Assembly: GCF_010389155.1 (NCBI RefSeq)
Contig: NC_057761.1
Span: forward strand, 18,540,501 to 18,604,500
Length of the DNA: 64,000 nt
Direction: 5' to 3'
From: Erigeron canadensis
Lineage: Eukaryota; Streptophyta; Magnoliopsida; Asterales; Asteraceae
The position numbers and the translations under genes are program-made. The notes below the pieces were generated by a model, which had not been told where the DNA came from, did no database searches, and saw only the letters and a program-made list of their open reading frames with translations. Every line of letters begins with the position of its first letter. Positions within the stretch are counted from its first letter, which is position 1. Below are positions 1 to 11,159 of the stretch, piece after piece.

Positions 1-290
1 TATATATTTGACAAAGGAAAATAATGTAAGTTTGTATAATATGTGTGAAAATTAATTGAAGCTTGCATGTGATTATATACATGAAATATAGTATGCATGT
101 ATATATAAGTCAAAACTATTGAAGCAGAAAATGATTCTATTCAAAACGTCCAAATTATTGAAGCTGCATGTGACTTTTGTCGTTGAGTTTGAGACCGGAA
201 GTGGGATCCCCGGACTCAAAATGGCTTGTCAACTCCAACCTGTTGCGTCTGCTCCTAAACTGTGCGACACGCAAGGCCGATAGTGCCACT

Positions 291-370
291 GCCGGTCTCG
301 CTTTGAAATCGCGAGTCCGGTAGTGTCAATGCCGGTCCCGCTTTGAAATGGCGAGTCTGGCAGTGGCAAT
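291..370. repeat. Two tandem copies of a 40-bp GC-rich unit
   Basis: Two adjacent units of 40 bp begin GCCGGTCTCG and GCCGGTCCCG and stay alignable throughout, with the shared core CGCTTTGAAAT. Related words (ccggactcaaaatggc) lie just upstream at about 210-230, so the array may be slightly longer. The stretch is clearly richer in G+C than its surroundings and lies upstream of the MULE transposase relic, possibly in that element's 5' region. No function is evident. Confidence 0.6.
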
Positions 371-496
371 GTCGGATTCCCTTGTTTTACAGTTTTTTTG
401 AAACAAAAACTTATTTGACAAAGTCACTTACTCAAATGCCCATTTCAAGAAATTAGATGCCTTAAATATAGAAAGATAAGTTCTGCCAATTCCACT

Positions 497-1320
497 TTGT
501 TATCCCAACATTTGAGTGACACAGTGAGAGCAAATCCAGACATATCAGGTGAAGCCCTTGAAGAGTTTTTGAGCAAAAACTTTGAAATTAATGTGAGCAA
601 AATGTCAGCATACATAGCCAAAGATAAAGCAATGAAGAAACTTAGGGGAGATTTTCATGAACAGTGTGGCTTGTTAAGGGATTACATATTTGAGCTTCAA
701 CTTAGAAATCCAAGTACAACAGTTAAATTGGATTTTGAAGGATTCAATGTCATGAAGTTTCAAACTAGGGTATTTAGAAGGATTTATATTGTCTCGGTTC
801 ATTGAATACTGGGTTTAGGGAGTTAGGTAGGGAGTTGATAGGGTTAGATGGAGCATTTATAAAAGGACCATTTCCAGGTCAAGTATTTACTGCAGTAAGT
901 GTTGATGGAAACAATGGCATATACCCAGTTGCGTATGCCATAGTAGAGTCTGAATACAAGGCTTCATGGGAATGGTTTTTGGAATTTCTTGGAGATGATT
1001 TGGAACTACCAAGAAATGCAAACTTCACCTTCATATATATCAGATAGGCAGAAGGTAATTACTTTTAATTACTTAATTACTTTTAATTTCCTTTAAATTA
1101 CTTAATTATTGTTAATTACTTAATTACTGTTAATTACTGTTAATTACTTAATTACTTAGTTATAGTTAATTACTTTTAATTACTTAATTACTTTCTAAAA
1201 CAGGGTATCCTTCAAGCAATCAACAATGCGTTTCCCAGTGCAGAGCACAGATTCTGTCTAAGGCATATACATGAAAATTTGAAGGCAAGGTTCAAAAAAT
1301 TAATTAGGATTTTTTGAACT
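497..1320 (+). pseudogene. Mutator-like (MULE) transposase relic
   Basis: Two reading frames encode pieces of a plant MULE transposase, the DDE enzyme that mobilises Mutator-type elements. The first (497-805) resembles the region before the catalytic domain. The second (802-1047) contains LIGLDGAFIKG and the VDGNNGIYPVAYAIVE block typical of the MULE domain. The domain resumes at about 1205-1310 with words such as FCLRHIHEN. A (TA)n slip near 1035-1045 shifts the frame before the SDRQK motif, and the stretch 1049-1203 looks like an intron (AAG/gtaatt ... aacag/GG). The C-terminal SWIM-type zinc-finger region is absent. A MULE-like terminal repeat about 250 bp downstream could be this element's 3' end. 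It is a decayed, non-functional copy. Confidence 0.75.
1058..1195. repeat. TTAATTACT microsatellite-like tract in intron remnant
   Basis: An imperfect tandem array of TAATTACTTAATTACT words fills the apparent intron of the MULE transposase relic. It starts just after a plausible donor and ends just before a plausible acceptor, so it probably expanded inside the intron. Confidence 0.6.
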
Positions 1321-1559
1321 TACTTGTGAGCAACAATAGAAACATCTTCCAGGGTAGGCGTCTGTCCAATGAACATTGGTTACAATACCACAATAACAGT
1401 ATACAACCATGGTGATCGTGAATTAGGGTTTAATTTGGGGGAAAATAAATTAGGGTTTGATTTGATTTGGGGGAAAATAAGGCGGGAGAGGGAAGAGAGG
1501 GAAAAGGATTTTGGGGAGAAGATATGTGTGTAGATACATATATAATCGACCGGGGGCGG

Positions 1560-1750
1560 CAAAAATAATATTTTACCCTCACGTGTTCGTCACGTTAGAG
1601 CGTTAATGGCAAAAAATTAACGTCGTATTAGCGTGGTACCAAAATTGAAAAAAACACACAACTTTAGGTATGGAAACTGTAATTTTTCGACTTGGAGACT
1701 ATAAGTGCAAAAGTTGCCAAGTTGAGGTACCAAAAGTGTAATTTTCTCTT
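1560..1750. repeat. MULE-type terminal inverted repeat (one end)
   Basis: Read on the - strand this stretch starts GAGAAAATTACACTTTTGG and continues with alternating 'protein-free' AT-rich and GTACC-rich words, the style of long MULE terminal repeats. It lies 3' of the MULE transposase relic. A matching left end was not found within the window, so pairing with the transposase is an inference. Confidence 0.4.
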
Positions 1751-1817
1751 TCAACAATATACACATTTTAATGCATGATGTACCATAAATTATAGCTACA
1801 TTACATCTATAACTTCC

Positions 1818-2252
1818 TGTAACACCCTAAGATTTTTAAGGTAAATAAATTAACTCTTTTTATAGTTTTGACATTAAAATAATTTCCTAGTATTTTATTT
1901 TTGGATATGGGATTAATTTAGTTGGAATTTTAACGTATAACGCGTTAATTACCTACAAAAATTGAAAAGGGGTGTGGCACTCAAAGGAAGTGTGAGCCAA
2001 CCTCTTTTTTGTGAGTAATTCTTCCATTCCACCATCATTGATCACCATCGTCGCTACCACCACGTGCCACCATCATTGATCACCACCACCATCTCCGTTG
2101 CCGCCATCACCGCCTCTAACACCGCTCGCCGCCGCCACCCGGCACCACCGCCACCCCGCCAGTACATCACCACCGTCGCTACCTCTATCACCGTCGTAAC
2201 ACACGGGTACCTTTCTTTTGTGTGTATATATATATATATAGAAAGGTAAATA
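1818..2252 (+). repeat. Gypsy-type LTR, 5' end fragment
   Basis: The stretch begins TGTAACACCCTAAG, a start typical of plant Ty3/Gypsy (chromovirus-type) LTRs. Its first 200 bp or so aligns by eye with the LTR at 62955 (shared words include tttcctagtattttattttt and ttaatttagttggaa). The following part, 2040-2210, is a low-complexity CACCATC/CCGCC tract that can be translated on both strands but shows no protein-like character. The LTR is cut off by the Harbinger relic that starts near 2256. Confidence 0.6.
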
Positions 2253-2574
2253 TAAGGGGCAAGGGTGTAGTCGGCAAAAAACATCGGCTATATCGGCTGA
2301 TTGGCAACCCTATAGCACATGCATCGGCTAGTTTTGGCAAGTTTAATCTGCAAGTTTTGGAGAACTACATCGGATAGTTTTGGCCGATGCAATTGAACCT
2401 TGGGAGCGTATGTGGTGACGGGTTTTTTTTTTGTGCAATTAGAACGTTGGGAGCGGTTGTGACATTTTTTTTATTCTTTTTCCAATTTCTATATATACAT
2501 ACACATATTATCAAACAACCATATAATCAAACACCAAACATACTATCACATATGATCAAATTTCATAAGGCAAA

Positions 2575-4008
2575 ATGTTTGACGACGAACTACCCGTATA
2601 TATAATCCCTGAATTCGGAAGTTCTGATTTTTCCTCGTCATCGTCGTCTTCTGGCGGCTTCGAGTCTTTGGTTTTTGTTGCTTTTGCAGCCTTAGAAGAA
2701 AACACTGCATCTTCTTCTTCTACATACACACGAAGATTTATTTGGAGAGATCGACACTCGACTCATGAGAGATTGATGTCCACGTACTTTGTGGATGAGC
2801 CGATGTTTGATGATGATGTCTTATGTACGAGATATCGTATGTGGAAGCGGTTGTTTTCAAAAATCATAGAAGATATCACTACATCATTTCCATGGTTTCG
2901 ATCTTCTGTGAATGCGGCGAGTATTAGAGGGTTCTCGACAATTCAAAAGTGCACGTGCGAGCTACGGCAACTAACGTAGGAAAACCTCGCCGACAACTAT
3001 GATGAGGGGTTGTCGTTCTCTACTAGAATTGCATGTGAGTGTTGATGATATACCCTATACGAAAGTCTACCTCCGTAACCGAAGCCACCTTCGTACAGGT
3101 TAATTTACCTGTATCCATATCTAAGACGAAGCTCAAGCTCCGCTCAATAAAATTAATTCGGAGCCCAAGGTAGCAAATACCCAGCTCCGAGAAAAGACAC
3201 GTCAAGAAGATTGGATAGAGATCTTTTCTAAGATTATCCGATTAAACATATATTAAGCTCCGATTAACTCGGACGCGATTTGGCAACAAGATTACCATAA
3301 ATCTCCCCAAGAAGGAAATAAGAATTCACAAAGGAGGAAGAGATTTACCCTAATTCTCTTACCCTCCTCTCCAAGTTGTCTACCCTCTATATAAATAGAG
3401 GAGGAAGCCATATTGCACATCAACATATACACGATATACAAATCCCTCTTTCATCATCACGTTTATTCGACCTCCGAATAAACCTTTAACAAACCCTAAA
3501 ACCCTAAGTCGCATATAACGGCTTAGGATCAACAAACAATAGGCGTAAAGCGGTCCACGACCCTCTGACCTGAAGTGAATCGCCAACAAAACACCACCAA
3601 CTTTACCCACACCTCCGGTTGGGTCATAGTGTGATTATTTAATCAAACAAGTGTCTAGACAACTTTTGCATCGCCATAAAGCATCTTTATGGTGAAGAGT
3701 ATTTGCGTTCTCCGACTAGCCACGATGTTGCGCGTTTATGTGAGGTTCATGAAGCTAGACATCATTTTCTTGGCATGATCGGTAGCATTGACTATACCCA
3801 CTGGACTTGGAGATATTGCCCACATAGTTTGCATGGGCAATACCACCGAGGTGATCATGAGCATCCGACTATTGAGGTCGTTGCTCCCTATGATTTATGG
3901 TTTTGGCATGCGTATATTGATGTTGCAGGGTCAAACAATGACATCAATGTTTTGAAGCAATCTGATGGGTGGTTTCTTTTTGTGTTTAAATTTGTAAATG
4001 TTGTATAA
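2575..4008 (+). pseudogene. Harbinger (ALP1-like) transposase, interrupted
   Basis: The 5' part (2575-2979, 134 codons) starts MFDDELPVY, is serine-rich, and contains RRFIWRDRHSTHERLM as in plant ALP1-like/HARBI1 nucleases. The 3' part (about 3650-3975) contains [18 protein letters not shown], the [11 protein letters not shown] block around the first catalytic Asp, and [21 protein letters not shown]. Between them lies a 585-bp insertion, and there is at least one frame change near the junction. The reading ends in unrelated sequence after NDINVLKQS, so the last catalytic residue region is missing. Live relatives act as element transposases; domesticated ones oppose Polycomb. This copy is dead. 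Confidence 0.75.
3043..3627 (+). repeat. LTR-like insertion within the Harbinger relic
   Basis: The block starts TGATGATATACCC and contains a TATA-like ctctatataaatagagg and then aaaccctaaaaccctaag and taggcgtaaag. The LTR at 62449 has the same start (TGATGATGTACCC) and a similar ggcgtaaag word near its end. The pentamer AGTGT flanks the block on both sides (3038-3042 and 3628-3632), consistent with a 5-bp target duplication. The right edge does not show a clean CA, so the exact structure (solo LTR plus a little internal sequence, or a degraded end) is unsure. Confidence 0.5.
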
Positions 4009-4012
4009 GTTA

Positions 4013-5176
4013 TTATCTCAGAACACACACACACCCCTTAACGAACAGGGGACCATATCAGATGTAGTATAGTTTAGTGATAAGAATAGGATTGTTCGCA
4101 GGGACGCATTGCTTTACCTAATCTAGTAATATGTGTAATTCTAGCGGTTGTGGGGTTGTCACGATTTCCTATTAAACTAATTAAAATACCGAAAAGTAAA
4201 TAGAAGTCGCAACCGCTTATTCAGCGAGAGGCTCCGTCTCAAAATAGTTTGAAAAAGCGAATAACAGTAGTTAAATTAAAATACTTGTTTGGCATCTCAG
4301 ATATCATGGTACGACCAAATATCATTCTACCGACTTGCTAGACTATTGGAAACTTAATCACGGCTCAGATTCTCGTTATATTCACTTTGCCTAGGTAACT
4401 AGTGCTATCGCTAGACTCACACTACCCTATAAACAAATTTTCGTTAGATTCATTGTTTAAGCATTACTGACCTAAACTTTGTATTACTAGTTGTAAGGTG
4501 CCCTATTGTTGCGTGGATCGTAATAAGACGCGATTCGTTATGTCAAGAGTGCGGAATCCTCTTGAGATAACTAGATTGCTATTGCCTTTTGTTAATTAAT
4601 AAGTAATTAACCAACCCAAGGAGATGCACAAGGCTTGTGGTTCGTGTAGGAGAACACACGAAGGAACAATTAACCTTAGCGCGTAAATTCATGAATAATT
4701 AACAAGGATTCGAAAATCAATAACCTAATTTTGTAGATTAGGTCTTGTATTTATACCAGTTAAGTATTGGATCGTGTGGGCTTAGGCCTTAATTACGTAT
4801 TAGGCCCGAAACAATAAACAAACCGATATGCCTCGTGCTGACGTCAGCATGAGGCTGATCCTTCATACTGATGACGTCAGCACGAGGGACGACCCATATG
4901 TTCTTTGTTTGACTTCGTTTGGCTCATACCTAACATCCAATCATCGTGTAAGTGTTCTACGACACTTATAAACCTTGATTCTATGTTCTTGTACCTGCAA
5001 AACAATATATAACACACAAACACAATACAAAACACAAACAGATATAATATTGAAGTTCAAACGTAATCATTAAATATCAACACAAGTTCTTATTTAAATG
5101 ATTACACACAAGTTCCTAAAAACATAAACGATAATCAAATCTATGTTGCGATTGTCACAACGAATCTGCATCTAGA
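4013..5176 (-). repeat. Probable 3' LTR of the minus-strand Copia relic
   Basis: The region lies directly beyond a polypurine tract and has promoter features in the same orientation: a TATAAATAC box and upstream TGACGTCA palindromes. It is non-coding on both strands. No second copy is present to fix the ends, so both borders are approximate. Confidence 0.5.
4747..4886 (-). promoter_or_regulatory. LTR promoter: TATA box and inverted TGACGTCA pair
   Basis: On the - strand TATAAATAC occurs at 4755-4747. Upstream of it, 4832-4846 (CTCGTGCTGACGTCA) and 4872-4886 (its exact reverse complement) form a 15-bp perfect inverted repeat with a 25-bp loop. Each arm carries the palindrome TGACGTCA (4839-4846 and 4872-4879), the binding core of plant TGA/bZIP factors. 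The spacing of about 85-130 bp to the TATA box suits a stress-responsive retroelement promoter. Function is inferred. Confidence 0.55.
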
Positions 5177-5177
5177 G

Positions 5178-5191
5178 ACTCCCCCTTGACG
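5178..5191 (-). other. Polypurine tract of the minus-strand Copia relic
   Basis: On the - strand the sequence reads TCAAGGGGGAGTC, the classic second-strand primer next to a Copia 3' LTR. It lies shortly after the end of the extra ORF region. Confidence 0.65.
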
Positions 5192-5217
5192 ATTGCAACT
5201 AGATCTCTTTAAAGTCT

Positions 5218-6384
5218 TCAAACTTGAACTTCAAAATTATCCGTTAAACAAAAGTCTTGTGCTATTCGCATGAATTCTCTCTTGTAAACAATGAGGGAGA
5301 ATGTTGCGATAGCGCCTTTCTTCAACTCTCCAAAAGTCCACTGCTGAGCAAGGTGTATCCAAAAGTCTTCTATGATCACCTCTTGACAAGTTGACAACCT
5401 GCATCGGATCATACATGCGTAGCAACATCTATTTCTGTGAATCATCAACAAACATCTGTGCTTCGCCTGACTTGATATCTATCTGCCAAAATGTCATCTC
5501 TGTCAGCATATCTTGATCCCATCTGATAGCGGGAACCTTCTTAACACATTCAATTCTTTTCTGGACAAACCGAAATGTGCCATCTGGATTCTTAATCTTC
5601 TTCAAAGGTGTTGTCTTTATCAACCTTTCTTCTGGCTTCAGACCTCTAGCACTAAAATACTAAATTCTTTCATCTCTGAATCTATTCCAGTAGAAATCTG
5701 CAAGTCCATTGCTTTGAAGATTAACAAACCAGCGTCTTCCCAAATCTATCATGTCAGAATCACTGAGAGAGTGGAAGTGTCTTTGACTCATCGACATGTA
5801 CTGGCATCCCTCCTTTCTCTTGATAATAAACAATTTGATTCTGTGATCATAGAACCAACTTTGTATCACTGATAAGTATTTGGGTGCATCCTTGTCTGAG
5901 ATATACTCCCAAAACATTGATGGTTTATACGTATCACGTATCATCAAACCAGTATGTCCTCTATAACCTGGAATTAGTCTATTAATAATAAACTCATGAT
6001 CTTGCTGCACCGGAGGTATATTAAATCTTCCAAGATTAACCTCTCGCGTAGCATCTATATTCCAGTATAGATCAAAAATATTATCATGTCCTTCATCAAC
6101 TATATTTGCATATACCGCAAACCTCAAACTTGCAACATTCTTAGGTTCATCTGGACTATCTCTGATTGGATTGAGATTGAGATGTTCCACTTCAGCTATT
6201 GGTTCAACTTGAATGACTTCATCTTCATTAAAGACACGATCAAAGTCATAAGGTGTCTCAAGCAACCTTTTTCTATCAGCTTCCGAAGTAATGAACTCTC
6301 CTTCTTCCAAATCTTCATCATCGATACTTTCTAGATCTTCTTCAGCATCAAGATCGTCCAATGCACCTATCCTTTGAAGCTTAT
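5218..6384 (-). pseudogene. Extra ORF region of the Copia relic
   Basis: I do not recognise this protein. The longest open part runs 6361-5660 (233 codons). It begins with a very acidic stretch (DDLDAEEDLESIDDEDLEEGE) and contains aromatic-rich words such as MFWEYISDKDAPKYLS and WFYDHRIKLFIIKRKEG. The same frame continues past single stops near 5660 and 5429 to about 5235, just before the polypurine tract. The 5' border at 6384 looks like a splice acceptor (ttgcag/AT). Its position between pol and the polypurine tract suggests an additional retroelement ORF. No membrane segment or zinc knuckle is visible, and no host function can be assigned. Confidence 0.5.
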
Positions 6385-6636
6385 CTGCAATTCAAACGAT
6401 TTACATATACAAAGATAAAGAACATAAATTATAAGTCAAGACATAATAACATAGTATAAATACATAAAAGAAATTAAAACAAATAATACTATATCATAAA
6501 TATAATGTAACCATTACATTAATATTTATCTTATAATCTTTATCTATTTTAACTTACAACAATAATATTATATCATAAATATATTGTAACAAATACATTC
6601 ATATTTATCTTATAATTATTACAAAAATTATTAGCA

Positions 6637-6851
6637 CTAAGGTTCATAATCCGAATCTGAATCCGAATCTGACTCTGACTCTGAAGATGTATGAGTTAAC
6701 CCTGACTGTTCTTTCATTTGATCCTTAAGTGATCCTGGATCATAATAATTATCATAATCCATAATCTCTGCTCTAGCTCTCATATGAGCTTGTGGATCAT
6801 AACCCAATCTCTTTTCTAGTCTATGCACAATTAAAGGGTGCAAATCTGGCT
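6637..6851 (-). pseudogene. Short exon-like ORF with acidic serine-rich tail
   Basis: A 68-codon frame on the - strand reads HPLIVHRLEKRLGYDP and MRARAEIMDYDNYYDP and ends in an S/D/E repeat followed by DYEP and a stop. It opens just after a possible splice acceptor (tttttag at about 6852). It lies upstream, on the same strand, of the extra ORF of the Copia relic and may be part of the same transcript, although the stop before the next piece argues for two separate units. Unrecognised family. Confidence 0.4.
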
Positions 6852-7942
6852 CTAAAAATAAAAATAAAAATAAAATACTAAACTACTTTATTTATTTATT
6901 TACAAAAAATTCTAAGTTTCTGCAGATTAGATCAGATTAGCATTTACATAAGTCTGCAAGTGAGAAATAATTCTCTTATTATTAGTTATGAATAGTGATT
7001 CAACCACGATTACCGGTATATTTGTCCTCTTAAACACTCGGTACTTCCAGTTTCCATTGAATTATGACACTTTCGACATACCGTGGCCAAGGACAGTCAC
7101 CATGTAACCCGAGTAGCCTAATATGCCATTGAATATTTTGCGAATTTATGTGACCCACATTTAGATATACTTCCATAATCGATACAAGCACTAAGATAAC
7201 AAATATTCAATATATATTCAAAAACATCCTTAAACAAATCATGAGACATTTTTTAGATAACAGAATTTAATTACTTTATGATTTAACTTATTTGCTTTTG
7301 CATTTCATTATTTATAAGGAACCCGTGATTTTCTATGAGACCCATGTAGCGAACTTTCTGACAACCTATCCCAAGTTGGAAGCTTTAGGTAGGTTAGGTA
7401 TACAAAGACACCCCGAGGACATACCTGTCCGAATCTCAAAGACCACATTAGCCCCTCAATTAACATTCATTTCATTTGCATAAACAATATCACATTTAAC
7501 TTTCATGTTCATGATTGGTAGAGGTTTTTGCCTATACATTGAACAAATCTTATAGTAATACTAGATCTTTCACAAAATTTAAGGAGTGGATCAATTCATT
7601 ACTGAAAAGCAAGCATTCTCAGTCATATATCTGAATATGTTTCCCACAAGAACATTGTATAATTTAAGTTCAGATTAAGGAAACCTTGCTACTTTGTGTC
7701 TACCAACATATCCCAAATTGTAATCACTCAACTAAGCAGTTATATTACGATTAAGCAGACTTAAAAGCTAAGTATCCTCACTTCTAATCATCTGACAACA
7801 TTAACTTAAATCTCCCCATATTTTTGTCATTTTCTCATTTTTCACATTTTTATGATTTTCATGACACTAAGAACTCTTTTTGTATTTTTATGACTCTAGC
7901 TGTTTACAAACACAAACTTACAAAATTAGTTCTTTGAGAGAT
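6852..7942 (-). other. Spacer between pol and extra ORFs of the Copia relic
   Basis: No convincing gene. On the - strand a purine-rich word ATGGGGAGATTTAAG near 7820-7806 follows the end of pol and resembles a polypurine tract, as also seen after pol in the element at 36536. A conserved-looking stretch at 7310-7480 is open on the + strand for 63 codons but is not recognisable. Confidence 0.35.
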
Positions 7943-10577
7943 TTAATATGAGTCAGCATTCTTCATCCCATTGAGAAGAATTAACTTCTCAAATCGAGTC
8001 TTATAAAATGCTTTGGTATACAAATCGGCTAAATTATCATCAGTTATAACCTTTTCCAAATGAATTAACTTCTTTTAGGCACAATCACGCAAGAAATGAT
8101 GCCTAATATCAATATGCTTGGTGACCTTATGCATGACAGGGTTATTTGTAATGTCTATAGCTGACTTATTGTCTATTCTAATAGGAGTATCAAGAAAATC
8201 CATACCGTAGTCACGAAGTTGTTGTTGAATCCATAATACCTGGGAACAACAGCTACCAGCAGCCATATACTCTGCCTCACATGAAGACTGAGCAACACAT
8301 GTATGCTTCTTGCATTGCCACGATACTAATCTTCCTCCTAACAACTGACAACCTCCAGTCGTAGACTTTCTGTCATTGTTACAACCGCCAAAGTCCGAAT
8401 CAGTATATGCAACAAAATCAAACGTTCCTCCCATTGGATACCATAGACCAAGCCCTTGGTTTCCCTTAAGATAACGTAGAATGCGTTTTGCTGCAGTCAA
8501 ATGTGACTCTTTCAGACTAGCTTGAAATCTAGCGCAAAGACAAACAGCGAACATAATATCTGGACGCGAAGCAGTCAGATACATCAATGAGCCAATGATA
8601 GCACGATAATAAGTTGCATCCACAAGTTCATCTTTCGGATCAAGAACTCCTAAACCATGATTTTACTGAATAGGAGTACCATATGTCTTGGACTCTAACA
8701 TTTGAAACCTTTCCAAGATGTCATCGACATACTTAGACTGGTGTATAAAGAATCCATCTTTCCTTTGATCTACTTGCAGTCCGAGGAAGAATTGAAGTTC
8801 TCCCATAGCACTCATTTCAAATTCCTTTTCATGCTCATTTCGAACTCTTTGCACATCTTTGTGTTAGATGAACCAAAAATGATATCATCCACGTAAACTT
8901 ATACAATTAGATAATCTCGCTTCTTCCACTTGATAAACAATGTGCTGTCTATCGATCCTCTTGTAAATCCATTTGTTAACAAATGCGTCGACAACTTTTC
9001 ATACCACACTCTGGGTGCTTGATGCAATCCATAAAGAGCCTTATCCAGTCGATATGCTCTTCTTGGATAGTTCGGATCTTCAAACCCCAGTGGTTGGTGA
9101 ACATACACTTCTTCTTTGACTTCACCGTATAGGAAGGCACTCTTAATGTCTAACTGATACACCTTTATACCTTTGAAACTTGCATAGGCTAAAAATAACC
9201 TTATAGCTTCAATCCTAGCAACTGGTGCAAAAGTTTCGTTATAGTCATATCCTTCTCGTTGTACAAACCCCTGAACAACCAAACGTGCTTTATTTCTAGT
9301 AACGATCCCTTTATCATCTCGTTTGCATTTATATACCCAATGAGTTCCAATCAGTTCTTTACCTCTAGGCACATCTACTAACTCCCAAACTCCAAGTTTT
9401 TCAAATTGAGCTAATTCTTCTTGCATAGCTTCAACCCAACATGGATCTTGAAGTGCTGCCTTAACATTCTTAGGTTCTACTTGTGAAATGAAACCAGAAT
9501 ATAAACACTCAGTTATCAATCCAGTGTCTTTCACTTCACAAAACAAACTAGTTAGATCCTTATTCAACTGATTTCTAGTTCAAAGAGGTTCTGTAGCATT
9601 ACCAAGAATATTTTCAACTGGGTGATCCTTATTAATTCGATATTGAGGAACCGAATCAACATTCAGACTTTCTCCTAAATTTGTTCTAATCTGAAACTCA
9701 GGAGAGCTGAAATCATCTTCCGATTCTTCAGAAATAGGATCATCATCAGGCAGTGTAACCTTCGATGGAGTAGGTGGTGTAATGTTCTCGGGTTCACTAT
9801 TATCTGAATCTGATGTCTTATTCTTATCCTTACCACTTTCATCAACATCAATAGTAGACTGAACGTTGGTTGGAGTAGTATTGACATTTTGAGTAGGCGG
9901 AGATATAGGAGTATTATCCATGTGATCTCTTAAAATAATCACATCATCAATTGTCTCAAGATCTGAATAAGAATCGGGACCATGGAGTGAACTAAACACA
10001 CTATCGTAATCGAAGTTTTTGCCACTTCCAGAATGAATAGCGGGCTTATGACTGACAATCTTGACATTTGTTCCCAAATCAACTTTGCCGGTCTGTTTGT
10101 TGTAAACCCGTCGAATTGATGTTCCCGGTTTATAACCCATGAGAAATCCCTCTTCAACCTTTGAATCAAACTTCGACTGAGGTAGATACTTCAAGAAAGT
10201 ACACGGTACACCAAATGGTTCAACATTCTGTAAATTCGGTTTCTTTTTATATAGAAGCTCATAACATGTCTTATTATGACGCTTAACTACAGTAACCCTA
10301 TTTAAAATATGACAAGTTGTATTCACCGCTTTCGCCCAAAACATAGTAGGAAGCCCTGAATCTACAAGTATAGTTCTGGCTGTCTCGATTAGAGTCCTAT
10401 TCTTTCTTTCAGCAACTCCATTCTGTTGTGGTTCATACAGAGAACTGTATTGATGTTGGATTCCCTTTGACAAACAAAAGACATCCATCACATTATTCTT
10501 GAATTCAGTTCCGTCGTCACTTCTGATTCTCTTAACACGAACTCCATAAATGTTTTCAGTTTCAACAAAGAAATTCC
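7943..10577 (-). pseudogene. Copia pol relic: integrase, RT, RNase H
   Basis: The - strand encodes the C-terminal half of a Copia polyprotein. Integrase (10577-9580) shows IRSDDGTEF and the EPQQNGVAERKNRTLIETAR block. Reverse transcriptase (9567-8663) shows LVDVPRGKELIGTHWVYK, LDIKSAFLYGEV and the catalytic YVDD at about 8885-8875. RNase H (8623-7943) shows [24 protein letters not shown] and, at the end, a TKAF word. Stops interrupt the frame near 8896, 8660 and 8075, and a frameshift lies near 8850. Protease, zinc knuckle and gag are absent. It cannot encode an active enzyme. Confidence 0.85.
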
Positions 10578-11159
10578 CTTAACACTAACCATTTCTACTA
10601 ACTTTTGCAACGTGACAATTCGCCCATAAAAACCCCCTTTCATTTGAATTACTTTATTTTAACAACTACTAATTAAGTCCTTGTTATCCACCTCAGATTT
10701 ACCAGTTTACTATACTGCATACGATCGGGTTCACTGCCTGGGAGTGTGTTGTAGTCAGTTTTCTAGTAGTTCGTGTTTTATAAATTTTATTACTCAATTT
10801 AACACATCAGCTCTTTCTCAATGGCTTAAACTTTGCCAAACTTACCAATTTGCCAAGTCATTGGCATTACACCCTTGCCCTAAGGTTGTCGGATATCTAA
10901 AGTTAGGTATGGAACCCCTCACATATTAATTTTTTAATATTTGTTTAATATAAAATAAAACACATGCCCCCCATAAATTAAATGGGTTAGAAAAGTGGTA
11001 TTTTTAAGGTTTCATACCTAAGCTTAGGTATAAGACACTTTATATTCGAAGACTTTTTAATTTTCGTTTTTTCCCCTTGTACTTGTATACCTACACATGT
11101 GTAGGATCATTGTTTTCATATGTAAATTAGTAAATGAATATATGTACACGACAATGAAG

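Larger units (their letters stand above)
2256..4012 (+). mobile_element. PIF/Harbinger transposon relic
   Basis: This is a remnant of a DNA transposon. A possible left end, GGGGCAAGGGTGTAGTC, follows a TAA trinucleotide (2253-2255), which fits the three-base target duplication of PIF/Harbinger elements. A small promoter-like region (ctatatatac near 2490) precedes the transposase relic at 2575. The element is split by an LTR-like insert at 3043-3627 and truncated near 4010, where the Copia LTR begins. No right end can be identified. Confidence 0.55.
4013..10577 (-). mobile_element. Copia (Sirevirus-like) retrotransposon relic
   Basis: Read on the - strand this region shows, in order, integrase, reverse transcriptase and RNase H (10577-7943), an extra ORF region (about 6851-5240), a polypurine tract (5178-5191) and a probable 3' LTR (down to about 4013). 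Gag, protease and the 5' LTR are missing, so it is 5'-truncated. Having additional coding sequence between pol and the polypurine tract is the layout of Sirevirus-type Copia elements. Many stops and frameshifts show it is old. Confidence 0.7.

Noticed and set aside
2054..2284. Overlapping open frames on both strands
   Set aside because: They arise from a CACCATC/CCGCC low-complexity tract inside an LTR.
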